Of a stretch of DNA of 64,000 nt, positions 1-12,500 are shown in pieces (position 1 is the first letter of the stretch; each line of letters starts with the position of its first letter). Source of the DNA: Epinephelus fuscoguttatus (Eukaryota; Chordata; Actinopteri; Perciformes; Serranidae); assembly GCF_011397635.1 (NCBI RefSeq), contig NC_064761.1:42496143-42560142 (forward strand), written 5' to 3'. Below the pieces are notes generated by a model. That model was not told the origin of the DNA. It ran no database searches and saw only the letters and a list, made by a program, of their open reading frames with translations. Both the position numbers and the translations under genes were made by a program.

Positions 1-1622
1 GCAACCCAAATGTTAACGAGTCACGCGTGGACCATTCTTCTTCCGGGGTCTACCGGTGCTTCACGAGCGGCGGTCAGTTTAAGACTGATGCAGTTCAGAT
101 CAAACTCAGTCCACATAGAGGTTTCATTACTGAGTCTTTATTGATTATTATGATAACTGACAATGCCAATGATGAACTTATTGATGATGTGCTGAACAGG
201 ACACAAGCTGCTCACTGTCACTGCTGATTTTTGATGTCTTGATTCTTGATTGTAGCTACCACCGACTGACACCTTGTCATCTCTGCAAAGGAAGAAGAGT
301 CAGCTACTTACACAGATTCAAAGAGATCCGTAATCACATGATCGCAGGATGATGCAGTGAGACACAAAGCACTGTACAAAACATTATTTCATGTACAGTA
401 TGTACCTACATGTTTAACAATGTCAACCTGCAGCAGCACTTTATTGGAGTCATTTTGTTACTGACATTGACTGAAAGAAAGGTTTGGTCCTTGCTACAAA
501 AGTTTCTTCTAACAAATAAGGTAAAGGATGTTTTATTAAATTGATCCGTAGCTTTTATCCAGTGGAACATTTCTTTAAAAAGTTAATGAGTCACATGTAA
601 ATTTCTCTCTTTGGTCTTGTAATTTTACACGTGCAGTGGAAAGATAGCTGGCAACATTCTCTTGGCTTTTACTATTTATTTATTCATTTTTAAACATTTG
701 TTTGGTTGTCTTTTTGTCTTTATTAGATAGGGCAGTCTAAGCATGTAAGGAGGATGACATGCAGCAGGCTGGAATAAAGCTCGTGACCATTGGTGCAAGG
801 ACATTGCCTTCATATATGGGACACCTGCTCTACCCACCATTATATTATAGGAATATTATATTTGGGGTCTTTCATTACTGTGACAATGATATGAATGCAT
901 TTTCCTTATTAATCTAATTTCATTTCTTGTCAATGTATTCACAAACACAAAATTCCTCAAATCAAAATAATGAACCATCAAACTATCAAAATAATAAATG
1001 TGAGCACCATCTTTAAAACTGTGTGACAAGAGTGAGCCTTTTGTCACGATTCACTGGCGTCTTTATTTCTACTTTAACTTGTGTCAGATTTGTTTTGTTT
1101 TTGTTGTCTTTTTATGTCTGGAGCTGTTTTAGTTTTGTTTTCTCAGTACTTCATTTCCATGTGTCTGATTCTGCTCACTTCCTGTCTCTGCTCACATGCT
1201 CAAAGTTTGAAATACAGATTATGTAGAGAAAAATATGGTTTCATTTAGTTTTTTTTTCCAAGGCAAACATCAGCTGAGTTCAGAAGCTGCCATTAGGTGG
1301 CATCATTGACCAGTGTGCATTATCTTAGTTCACTGTCCAGCCCAGAGACGGAGTGATGTAGTAGAAACTGCCAGAGGTCCAAAGTAATGTCCACACAGAC
1401 CAGCTGGAACATTAAAATGCTGCTGCTTCCTTATACGTTACTGTACTAAGAATTTAACACTTATTGGGGTTTAATTTTGACATTTATATCTATTTAGATT
1501 TTTTTTTTTTCAATTTATTTCTGCTATGTTTATTATACTCAGCTAGTGCCGACCAGCAAATCAGCATGTCTTATAAAGTCATAATCACATCAGATGTGAA
1601 TTTAAAAAATATTTGCACATCA
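1..1622. other. Downstream flank of FMO-A, no gene seen
   Basis: I see no convincing coding exon. Short open frames here have no recognisable domain. About 670-840 resembles a decayed copy, in minus orientation, of the tRNA-derived SINE that is intact at 33952-34127; it shares the central stretch around a 'gacatgcagca' motif and the end 'cacctgctctaccc'. On the minus strand, AATAAA-type polyadenylation signals lie at 1514-1519 and 1529-1534, about 100 nt past the FMO-A stop codon, and are plausible 3' processing sites for that gene. Confidence 0.4.
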
Positions 1623-4600
1623 CTATACAGGCAGGTACGCTTTTATCTTATCCAACAGTATAGTGGGATCCTGCAGGAAATCTGGAAGGTTGCTCCTGTT
1701 AACGTATGCAGCCAAGCCCACAGCAGAAGCTGACAGGATCAGAGGCCACATAAATGATCTCTTGGGTTCGGGATCACAGCAGGGTCTGGTCTGCATGGGC
1801 TGAGCCACTCTCTCCCACTGTGTGAGGATGGCCTGGCGGGCTCCAGCCCATTTTCCTGGCCCTTTGAGACGATACTGATACGGAGTACCGGGACCGAGCA
1901 TCACAGTCAGTCCCAGCCTGGGATCAGTCAGCAGCAGCTTCAAGAAGTTGGGGCGAACTCCCACCAGCTCTGCTATCTCATCCATGTATCTGAGATAATC
2001 CACTTGGAGGGTGTGTCTCTGAGTGGGGAAATACCTGAAAGAGAGCCTTGGCCTGAACAGGTCGTGCATAACAAGATTTGATGCATTTTAGATCCCAAAT
2101 AGATAATTGTGAATTAGAAAATCCACAGTTCTACCTTTTAGCCATTGTCTCCTGTTTGTACTGGACATCTTTTAGCATGGACGCCACAGAGGGAAGCTTG
2201 ATGCTGTCTGTTCATAATAAGAACCATGGGAAGGGAATTTACTTCTTGTTCTCATTATATTTCTGTAAAGGAAGTAGTTTGGAGCACAAGTTCTAAATGC
2301 TTATTTACAGAGCTTGTATTACCTTTAAAGACACGTGTGGCCCATCTGGCCTGCATCTCAGAGAGGGGAATAGTTGCTCCCAGTGGCTGCACGAGACCAA
2401 TGATAGCCAGAGTGGGGCGGTCCAAGTCAAGAGGAAACACATACTTGTACAGGGATACTTTGTTCTCAGACACTGAGACCACATGTGAGGCCAGGAATGG
2501 AAAGGAAAACTTGTAACCTGTGGCAAACACCTGCAAGACAGGGGACTCATGTTAGTCACACACTATAGGCCAACTACACTGCAGTACTGTGTGTGAGGGT
2601 GAATACAGATGTTTAATAACTAAACCTACCACCAGGTCGACGTCTTCCACGACACTTCCATCTTCAAACTCCACACTGGACCCCTGAAACCTGCGGACGT
2701 TGTGTTTCACCTGAACTGTTCCAGACAGGATGCGGTTGGGAAGCTCATCATTAATTGTGGGATGCTGGTTGAAAATCCTGAGAGTTAAATTCAGACTGAT
2801 AGGTAACACTGCAAACATGTCACTGATAAAACAACTCCTAGTAGACAATCCATGTCCATCAATGAAGCTCTGCTGTTGCTATCATACCTGTGCTTTGGCT
2901 TCAAGTTATACAGACTGTGATCAAATCTCTTGTTGACTTTTCTCTCTGCCATGCTGCAGATAACTCTGAAGGGAAGGATACGGCGCATGAATTGAGTCAT
3001 CCTGTCATTGAGCATATCACGGGGAAGACCATTGTCAGAAACTCGATTTGCGATCCAGGCTCCCCTCCGAGTGCTTAGATACAGCTGTGAATACAGAATA
3101 CAAAATAAACCATCATGCCAGCATTGTGTCAGGGCTGACACATCAAAGTCTCCGTCAACGGCCCAACCTGCTTGGTGACCCTGCTCAGCTCCACTGCTAT
3201 GTCTCCTCCAGAGCTTCCTATGCCAACCACTACAGCCGTTTTATTCCTCCACTCCTCAGGAGTCTTGTAGTCTCTGCTGTGGAAGTACTTCCCCTTGAAC
3301 GTGTCGATACCTGAGAGGACAGATTTGTGACGGTTACACAGAATGCATCACACTTTTAACATTAAACTTGTTTCACAACTTACTACCAATAATGGACTAG
3401 AATGACATTGTTTACCAGAATGCCTCTAAAACTGATCTTCACCCGCTAATTGTTACCTGCAGATTCATACTAGGCTGGCTCCCTCTTGATATGAGACGTT
3501 AATTTTACTGGCATTACTTTATTTTTAAATGCATCAACTTTAACTATCCCTGCTGTCTAAATCCATTTTTTGCTTGTTCTATGTCAAATTATTCAAGTTA
3601 AGTTCAATTCAAGTCAAGTTATGTTAGATTATATTCGCTCTCTGTCATCATTTCACTCATTTAAAATGTTCTGTTTTCTCATCTTAAAAAGGTTTGACAT
3701 TTTTGTCAGTAATCCCATCACTGTTCCCCTCTCTGTGTAGAGACGTTTTCCCAGTTGTGTCTAGTCTAAGGTTGTACGCCTGCCTATTGTTTTTTCATTG
3801 TTGTGTCACATAACACTATGACATTTGTTTGGGACTCTGTTGGAAACTGGATGATGCAAGGATTTCCATGCTGAAGTCCAACAATGTATTTTATGATGAT
3901 TTATTCAACAAACAACTGAAGAACTAAAGCAAAATTAGATGGATTTTTATGTCTTTTAAATATGTGATTGCAGTGATGGTCAACAGAAAATATCTCCCAC
4001 TCTCATTCACCCTCTTTGTCTAAAAGCTGCGACGCCAGTAAATAAACAGGTAAAATAATGTGAAACCAAACCTACACCTGTGCCAATCACTACTGGAGGT
4101 GAAAGTGACCAAAAGATAGTGTGTGGCCTAAACAAATAATACACAACAAGGATTAAATGCACATTCTGGCTCCTACACTAATATATTTCTATATATCATT
4201 AAGTTAAATTAGGAGTTGATTTGGCAGACTTTCTTTTGTCCAAAGCCACTTACAATAAATTAATAAATGCCACATTGCTTCTGTTGCAACGAGGGTTTTT
4301 GACATATTGGTATTGAGTGATTTAAACAAAAAAAAAAAAAAAATCTAATCCTGTGCTCTGGTTGCATCAAGATGTTGTGACACATTATAAAAAAAGAAAT
4401 GAATCGATTGTTTCAGATATTCATCAATAGCATCAGGCAAAACGTTTCGGAAACTGTGAAAATAATCATATTTGCCAAACTCTCCTCAAGTGATAATGTG
4501 ATCTTTTATTTTTCTTTATAAATGGCAGATGCTTGAGACCTCTAACACTCATTCATAGTGAAACTATCTGTGAGTTTAGAGCAGACAATCATTGATTAGG

Positions 4601-6325
4601 TCAAAGTGCTAACAACCCGCTGATATTTACAACCTGTAAAAAAGAGTTGCAAACAGACTAGTGATGGGATTTCTCGTTCACTTTGAAGAGCTGGTTCAAA
4701 GATGAGGTTCTTTTGTTCTGTTTTTGTTTTTTTTTGCTATGTGTGTGTGGGTGTGTGTGTTCTGCATTGCTGATTTATCACATCACATGATCTGGATATT
4801 GTAATACGGACCCAGGATAGACTCCGTAGATATAAAGTTTAGTGTAGCCATAGCAACACCTTTTATAAACAACAAGCCTGTCAATACAAGCAACTGCTAA
4901 CAGATAGTGGGTTACCGTCCTACCGTTCATTTCTAACTGAGGGGGGTCATCAACACGACGTGAATAAAGTGTCATGGTCATGCACACACAAACATTCACA
5001 AAACAGTCCAGAACATGTCCCGTTCGTACCAGAATAACCAGCAACCTCCCCCTATCCCAAAACACGGCCAAAAGGGCTCTCAATAACAAGTTTACAGTCT
5101 AAATTCAGACTTGTTCCAGCATGTCCGAACTGCATGCTGGGTAACATGCAAACTAGCTGGCTGGCGTCATGTCCAGAATAAATTAAAGCAACAAACAAAG
5201 AAATTAGGAACTGGCTCGTTCACTCTAAAGAGCCGGTTCAAAGACTCGGCTTGTTCGCAAATGCCACATCACTAAAGCAGACACTTTAAGGGGCCACAAG
5301 CCGAAAAGGGTGGAACACACTGGTTTGTACGACTAAGCAACATTATGGATCACGGAGACACTTCAAAAACAAATTTCACACAGGACTTTGATGTTAGTCT
5401 TCATGTGGTGGCTACACCACATAATTTTTATAATTACCCTATGCAACCACCACTGGTATAATAAGGTGTGGTCTACCCATAAGGTGCTCCTAATGTGCCA
5501 AAGGTTGATTCATGAATCACATTATTAATCTTTTTTTCTCATGCTCCGCAGCACAAAATGTCCCTGAGTGCACCAGTTTTTTATAGGCTGTAAACGATAC
5601 CTGGGAAGTCATGCAGTGGCAGGTTGGGCTGGCAGTGATGTCCAATACAGATCATCACTGCATCAAAAATGTGTCTCTCCTTTTTGCCGTTCTTGTTCTC
5701 GGTTTCAACGTCCCACTGGCCTGAATGAGAAAAATCTGGTCTCTGCTTCACCTGCAAGACTTTGGTCTGAACATCAGCAAGGCAGACACAGATAAAAAGG
5801 TGCATTAAGTGCTTATACATTCAACTTACATCATCTTAAATAATGCAACATTTTACATTCAAGATAAATTTGAGTCATATAATTCTCTGCAAGTCAGTGA
5901 AGCATCCTTACATTGAAGCGTATGTGCTTGGTGAGCTGGAAGTGGTCAGCATACATTCGCAAGTAGTCCATGATGAGGGAGTTATGCATGTAGTTTGGGA
6001 AGTGCCCAGGGACGGGAAAGTCACTGAAACACAACATCTCCTTGGAGGTGTTGATGATGACAGAGTGGTAAATGCTCGCTCTGTCTGGCTCTGGATTCTC
6101 CTGCAGTAACAGCCACGAAGAGAAAATATATTTATCCTCACTTTCTATATATATACTGTATGATTAAAGGAATCTGTGCGCAGTGTGACCCACCTTAAAC
6201 CTCCACAGACCACCAATGTCATCACTGCTCTCAAAGCAGACAGGCTCCAGGCCCTCATCCAGGCAGCACTTGATACTGGCTAGACCTGAAGCACCTGCTC
6301 CGACCACCGCCACACGACGAGTCAT
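1623..6325 (-). CDS. fmo5: FMO-A: flavin-containing monooxygenase (FMO5-like), 9 coding exons, 555 aa
   Basis: FMOs are FAD- and NADPH-dependent ER enzymes that oxygenate nitrogen or sulfur in small molecules; FMO5-type members can also act as Baeyer-Villiger oxygenases. Exons, in transcript order: 6194-6325, 5912-6100, 5601-5766, 3168-3310, 2888-3084, 2630-2777, 2323-2530, 2135-2207, 1623-2034. All introns are GT..AG and the joined frame has no stop. Visible motifs: FAD GAGASG (residues 9-14) with acidic E32, FMO signature [11 protein letters not shown] (167-177), NADPH-type GIGSSGG (192-198), FATGY (327-331), and a hydrophobic C-terminal segment at about 514-530. The NADPH motif has Ser195 where the four paralogs here have Asn. 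The start is the only ATG immediately before the FAD motif. The preceding splice acceptor (exon edge about 6334) implies a noncoding first exon. Subfamily is by resemblance only. Confidence 0.92.
4659..5274. mobile_element. hAT-like non-autonomous DNA transposon in FMO-A intron 3
   Basis: The element starts TAGTGATG and ends CATCACTA. Near both ends are related copies of a motif like 'CTCGTTCACT..AAGAG..GGTTCAAAGA'. It is flanked by AAACAGAC (4651-4658) and AAGCAGAC (5275-5282), an 8-bp duplication with one mismatch, which is the duplication length left by hAT transposases. No transposase reading frame is present, so it would depend on an autonomous relative. Confidence 0.7.
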
Positions 6326-6334
6326 ACTTCAGCT

Positions 6335-8677
6335 CTGAGGAGGATGGACCAGATTAGTCTGAAAAACTTTTTGTCTGTAATAAGAAGACAAATACATGGA
6401 ACTACAAGCAACATAAAAAACAGTTGGTCAGCACCAAGACTGTTTCCTGTTATAGACTGCAGATTTGTTGCCTTCTTTTAGAGTTGGCTTCTTACATGTC
6501 TACGAATATCTTAGTCCTATGGTTGAGAAAATGTAGTGTCAAAGGAAAGGGCCTATCTGACGACAAGGTGGAAAGGTGCAGCTGCAATGCCAGGCAGATG
6601 CTTTGTTGAACACTGGCTTATAGTTGCATACTGTAGCAAGCTGTGTTGCTGGCACTGTGTGACTCCCAGTATTCAGACACCAACATTATTAGCTCCTCTA
6701 TCTTGTCCTTATTGTGCTTCCCTGATGCCCATTAACTGATTGGTCAGGCAGGCCTATGGGGCAGACAGCAACCACCAGAAGTTTTAGACAGTGAACTCAG
6801 CGCTCAGCAAAATCTGCAGGCATGCATATGGGGGACAACCACTTCATACCCCTACTGCCGTTTTGGAAACCTCTTCCTCTCTGCCGCCTTCCCCTCATTA
6901 AAATGACTGCCGAGCTATCACGCGGTAGCATGAACGCCCCTTACTATATGTTTTGCTGCTGCCCTCCATCCACACGGTTGAGCGTCTGTGTTAGCATTCC
7001 TGCCTTCTTCTCCAGACTGGGGGCGCTACGACCACCATGCACTAAAGGTAATACACTGACTATGGATGAGCAACCCAAAAAAACCCACCTCAAAAAATAT
7101 TAACTCTCCCTTTAATGTTGCATTAAATATCATAAGACATCAACAAAGTGAAGCACAATGCAGCTATAAAGCTAAATCTGGTGCAACTCTTCTCCACTAC
7201 ATAGTTTTTTTTACATATAAATGCAATAAATTAAACTTATATATATCAAATGAGCGGAGGGACATTAAGTAGAAATTATATTTCTGAATGTAAAACGTAG
7301 TTAAGATCAAAGTCCTGTCATATTGCACAGATAATAGATGAAGATCGTTTGGCTATTGTAAGGAACAACTTAAAAGATCGCAGGCTACCTGAAATCAAAT
7401 TGATATGCATCATTAATTTAAATCATAAGAAGAAAGCACAGTAAAACCCAGCTGAGTCACACAATACATCAGATCCATTTCAGAATATACAGTAAACTGT
7501 GTGCCATTTTGAGCTTGCAAAAAACAGTTTCACCCAAACACTAATGAGAAACAAAGCTGATAGTTTGCATTTAAAACCACATCCAGTTTCCCAGTCTCTC
7601 CATGCAATCCTGCAAATCACTCACCTGTTGTGATGCAAAATCAGCAAGCTCACTGTTGCACAGGTTAAATGCAGCCGAAAGAATAATGAGCAGCAACTGC
7701 TCAGTTTAACCCGTAATCTGACATTTAGCTCACAGTCAGCACATGCATGAAGAAACTTTAGTACACAACAGCAGGTCTTGGTCTGTGTTATGAACGGAGG
7801 AGTGACCAAGTCAAAGTACACACAATTACACCTTCCTGCTTGTGTGCACTGTGCCGGGTTTCCTGTGTTAAACCTCACCGATGAAATAATTCATGGTCCA
7901 AACCTTCATGGGAGTTTGGACAGTTATCATGTGATGCAGTTTGAATAGTATGAGAGGAGACAATGACGCTCTTGTTCTGTAACTGATAACCCAGAATGTC
8001 TTTCCAAAGCCCATTTGGGGGGGCGCTGACTTTATGTAATCATCATTAAAATGCTTGGCCTGACAGCTGCACTGGTGAACTGGATAATACTGGTTCATAT
8101 CATAAACAGTAAACCGCCTCATAAATCATTAAAATGACAGAAGTGCCACTTTTTTCACCCTGCAAGGTCTCACAAGATGCGCACAACGGCCATTCTCAGT
8201 GCATGCAAAAAACATAAAAAAAAAATCACAAAAAAAATTGAATTAACAGAAATTATTGATTTTTGTTTTCTGTTATTTTATCAGTCACTTAGTAGAAAAT
8301 ACTTAGTCGTTTAATTTTCTGATGCAACCACATTAAAAATTAAAAACAAAAACAATTTTTTTGAAAAATTATTTGTGTTTTCCAGATTGATTAATCTAAT
8401 ATCTAATATAGGTTGATTAATATATCTAATAATCTAATATACAATGCTCAGCATACTGTAGCCTCTAACTCAGGATATTCCTGGTCTAATAATGCCTTCA
8501 TGATTATTCTGCACACCACACTGGTGAAGCAAGGTGGATATTGGTGGTCATAAAAGAGAGCCATGCACAGACAGCTTTTGAACTTCACTTTACTGATTTT
8601 TTTATTATACAAATCTCAGAACACTGATCTCCTCTGAGCTGTGTCTTTATCAAAAACTTTGATAGTTAAACAATTGT
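6335..8677. other. Intergenic region upstream of FMO-A
   Basis: No coding exon recognised. On the minus strand a good splice donor (AACAG|GTGAGTG) lies at about 7625 and could end a noncoding first exon of FMO-A, joining the acceptor next to the start codon at 6334; transcript evidence is absent. The rest is AT-rich sequence without a pattern I can name. Confidence 0.35.
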
Positions 8678-9539
8678 AAGTGCTTTTAGCCGGCAAGTGT
8701 ATTGTGCAATGCTTTGTGTTATATGTCAGCCTGAGTGTAACTGTTTGTTTAACTTTACCTGTGGCAAAATTAAGATTATTATTAATCCCTGGGATTATTT
8801 TGTATTCACTTAAAAATTCAAAGTATTTAAAACAAAATTCATCAAAGAAAGCATTCATCACATAGAAAATATGGGCCACATTTACACCTGTGTTACTGTA
8901 TCAATCTGTGTTTTTTTTGTTGTTGTTTTTTTTTTTTAACAAAGCTTCAACTGCTTTAGAAAAGAAAATAGTTGTAATAAAATACATTAATTTGCCAACA
9001 ACCTCTATTGGTGGGGCTCCTTTTTATTTATACAACCCTGGACTGTGCATTTAGATACTCAAGTCTTCTTCCAGGAATGTAATGAAGTGTTCACATTAGT
9101 TTTTCAGTAAAAAGAAAGAAAAAAAAAATATGTAAAAAAACATAGTGTATTCTTCGGTCTGTAGAAAGCATCTGGGTGATGCAAGTTACCTTATATAATA
9201 TAAAAACACACCAAAAAAGAAATTAAAATGCAGCATCATTGCCTATAAGTCGAGTTTATCCTCATGTTCTGGTCGTGCAAATGAAGCAATATTGTTACAT
9301 ACTGCAATTAAAGTTTACAGTGAGAATTAGACAGACAGTGGAATATGCTGAATATATGTTTGGCACAGTATAGCATCAGTCGGTCTTTCAAGCGACCATG
9401 AAGTGGCATCATTGACTTGCATATTTTAGTAAATGCATTTCGGTGCTGGTGTAGTTTAGTGGAGAAACTGCAAACATGTATGAAGAATGTGTTAAAAGAC
9501 GAACACATGACGATGAGAGGAACGAGTATGAATTTCACA

Positions 9540-12500
9540 TTAATGTGCAGGCAGGTACGCTTTTATCTTATCCAACAGTATAGTGGGATCCTGCAGGAAA
9601 TCTGGAAGGTTGCTCCTGTTAACGTATGCAGCCAAGCCCACAGCAGAAGCTGACAGGATCAGAGGCCACATAAATGATCTCTTGGGTTCGGGATCACAGC
9701 AGGGTCTGGTCTGCATGGGCTGAGCCACTCTCTCCCACTGTGTGAGGATGGCCTGGCGGGCTTCAGCCCATTTTCCTGGCCCTTTGAGACGATACTGGTA
9801 CGGAGTACTGGGACCGAACAAAACAGTCAGTCCCAGCCTGGGATCAGTCAGCAGCAGCTTCAAGAAGTTGGGGCGAACTCCCACCAGCTCTGCTATCTCA
9901 TCCATGTATCTGACATAGTCAACCTGGATGGTGTGTCTCTGACTGGTGACATACCTGAAACGAGACCCGAGCTGAACATGTTGTGCATAACAAGATTTGA
10001 TGCATTTCAGATCCTAAATATGTAAGTAATCACAAAGCAGAGTAAAACCACTGCTGTACCTTCTGGCCATTGTCTCCTTCTTACACTCCACATCTTTTAG
10101 CATGGACGCCACTGAGGGAAGCTTGATGCAGCCTGTTTAAAAATTAAAGACTTCAGTAAAAAGACTGTGTGATGATAAAAGGTTGCATGTTTTACAGAGC
10201 CTGTATTACCTTTAAAGACACGTGTGGCCCATCTGGCCTGCATCTCAGAGATGGGCATAATGGCTCCCAGTGGCTGCACGAGACCAATGATAGCCAGAGT
10301 GGGGCGATCCATCTCAGGAGGAAACACATACTTGTACAGAGATGCTTTGTTCTGAGACACTGAGACCACATGTGAGGCCAGGAATGGAAAGGAAAACGTG
10401 TAACCTGTGGCAAACACCTGCAAGACAGGGGACTCATGTTAGTCACACACTATAGGCCAACTACACTGCTGTTTATGAACGTGTACAGAGGCAGAAGAAT
10501 AAACAGGCTATAGTGTAAATGCACAAGTGTGTTGGCTATACAGTAATAACCTACCACCAGGTCGACATCTTCCACGACACTTCCATCATCAAACTCCACA
10601 CTGGAGCCCTGAAACCTGCGGATGTTGGGTTTCACCTGAACTGTTCCAGACAGGATGCGGTTGGGAAGCTCATCATTAACTGTGGGATGCTGGCTGAACA
10701 ACCTGAAATATATGTTCACATTGATTAGTAATGTTACTAAAAACTGATAAATACTGCAATCATTAAAATAAGACCAAGAGACTAACAACAGAAAAATGCT
10801 TCAAAATGGCTAAAATGCGACCGATCGCTGTGGCTCCCCCTGTGGACCAATGTTGGTGTTGTTTCTAATGTTTGGTATGACTAAGTCATGGTATGGTATG
10901 CTGTACATAATCACGGTAACTGTCAGTGTGTCATTCTATCAGTCAGTCATTCTGTCTGTCCCACGTTTTTCTACTCACTGACGTGGTCAATCTATGTGAA
11001 ACTGCACATAGGCATTGAGGACTGGCATAGGTAGAAGGTGACAAAGCTACCAATGGCTATGGACTAGTGTGTAATAACTTGTATCATGTGAGAATAGGTT
11101 GTGGTCGTGGACCAGACAAGATACAATTAAGAAGGACTTGACCCGTTGTTTTATACTATAAATGACAGCTATGAGGGGGCAGCATAGTTGTTCACATCCA
11201 TTGTCTCGGCAGGAGTGGATTATCAGATAATGTGCTCCTGGGCACAGATATGCAGCCCCCATCCCCAAAACAGGAGCAAGACACCCAGATTTATCGTTGT
11301 TTCGCCTCATTTTGTGTTGTTGTTTTGCATCTCTTGGTGGTTTTGTATCTTGTTGTAGTCGTTATGTCTATTTGAGGTAAACTGGTATCTACTTTGGTCA
11401 TTTTGCATCTCTTTGAAGTTGTTTTGCATCTCTTTGTAGTTATTTTGTGTCTCTTCGCAGTTCCTTTGCATCTCTTTGGGGTCATTTTCCTGGTCAGTAC
11501 CAGTATTTGAGTGGCATTTTGCAGATGATTGCCCAGGCACACACACACACTTCAGGATTGTGGGCCTGTGGCTGGTAGGCCCGTTCAGTAATCCTTGAAT
11601 ATCTACAACACATTTTCTGGCTAACAGTGGTATCCTCATCTGGACTAATGTGTTGTGTGAACAAAATCAGAGAGTCTGCCGTGTGCAGGGTCCAGCTGTG
11701 CTATAGCTATGATAGATAGAATTATTAAAAAAAAAACAAAAAAAAAACAGAGATGCAAATACAGTACCTGTGCTTTGGCTTGAGATTGTACAGAGCGTGA
11801 TCAAATCTTTGATTGAGCACTCTCTCTGCTAAACCACAGAAAACACCAAAGGGAAGGATTTTCTGCACAAAATCTGCCACCCTGTTAAAATGCAGATCCA
11901 AAGGCAGCCCGTTGTCCCCAACTCGATTCAGAATCCAGGCTCCCCTTCGCGTGCTCAGGTAAAGCTATGAAGAGAAGACATGACAGTCAGTCATCACGCT
12001 GGTACATGAGAAATACAGTTTGCAAAGTTTTACTGTAATGTAGAAATAGCATATTATAAGGTGGACTCAAACTTATAGGTTGTATCTGTAAAATGCATTT
12101 AATTGGGACATTATTTCACTCCAGTCTGTGGCTCTGTTACCTGTGACATAACCCAAAATGTCTTTTATATCTTGCAGAACATCAGCAGCAGAATTTTACT
12201 GCATTTACTGTCATTGTATGTGTGTGCAGCACATTATATTCACTGTTACTGTGGTGCATCACCTCACAGGAATAGTATGAGAGAAGAATGGATATTCCTA
12301 TTCAAATCAATGTAGAAGGATGATCAGAGTGGCGGCTATTTTTATTTGTACTTGTGACCGCTGTAGCGGGCTAACTTCCGTATAAATTTCTCAGTAAGCA
12401 CACCGTCTTGCTGTGTGTTTCAATACCCACACTATTTAGTATGCCAGAAAAAGATTAAGTATGTCCCAATACATTATATGTCAAATGCTGTAACCAAAAA

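Noticed and set aside
5908..6141. Alternative frame across FMO-A exon 2
   Set aside because: The homologous frame, joined at good splice sites, gives the FMO sequence; this is a shifted shadow.
11320..11480. CRISPR-like array
   Set aside because: Units of about 24 bp are contiguous and degenerate with no unique spacers, in a vertebrate intron.
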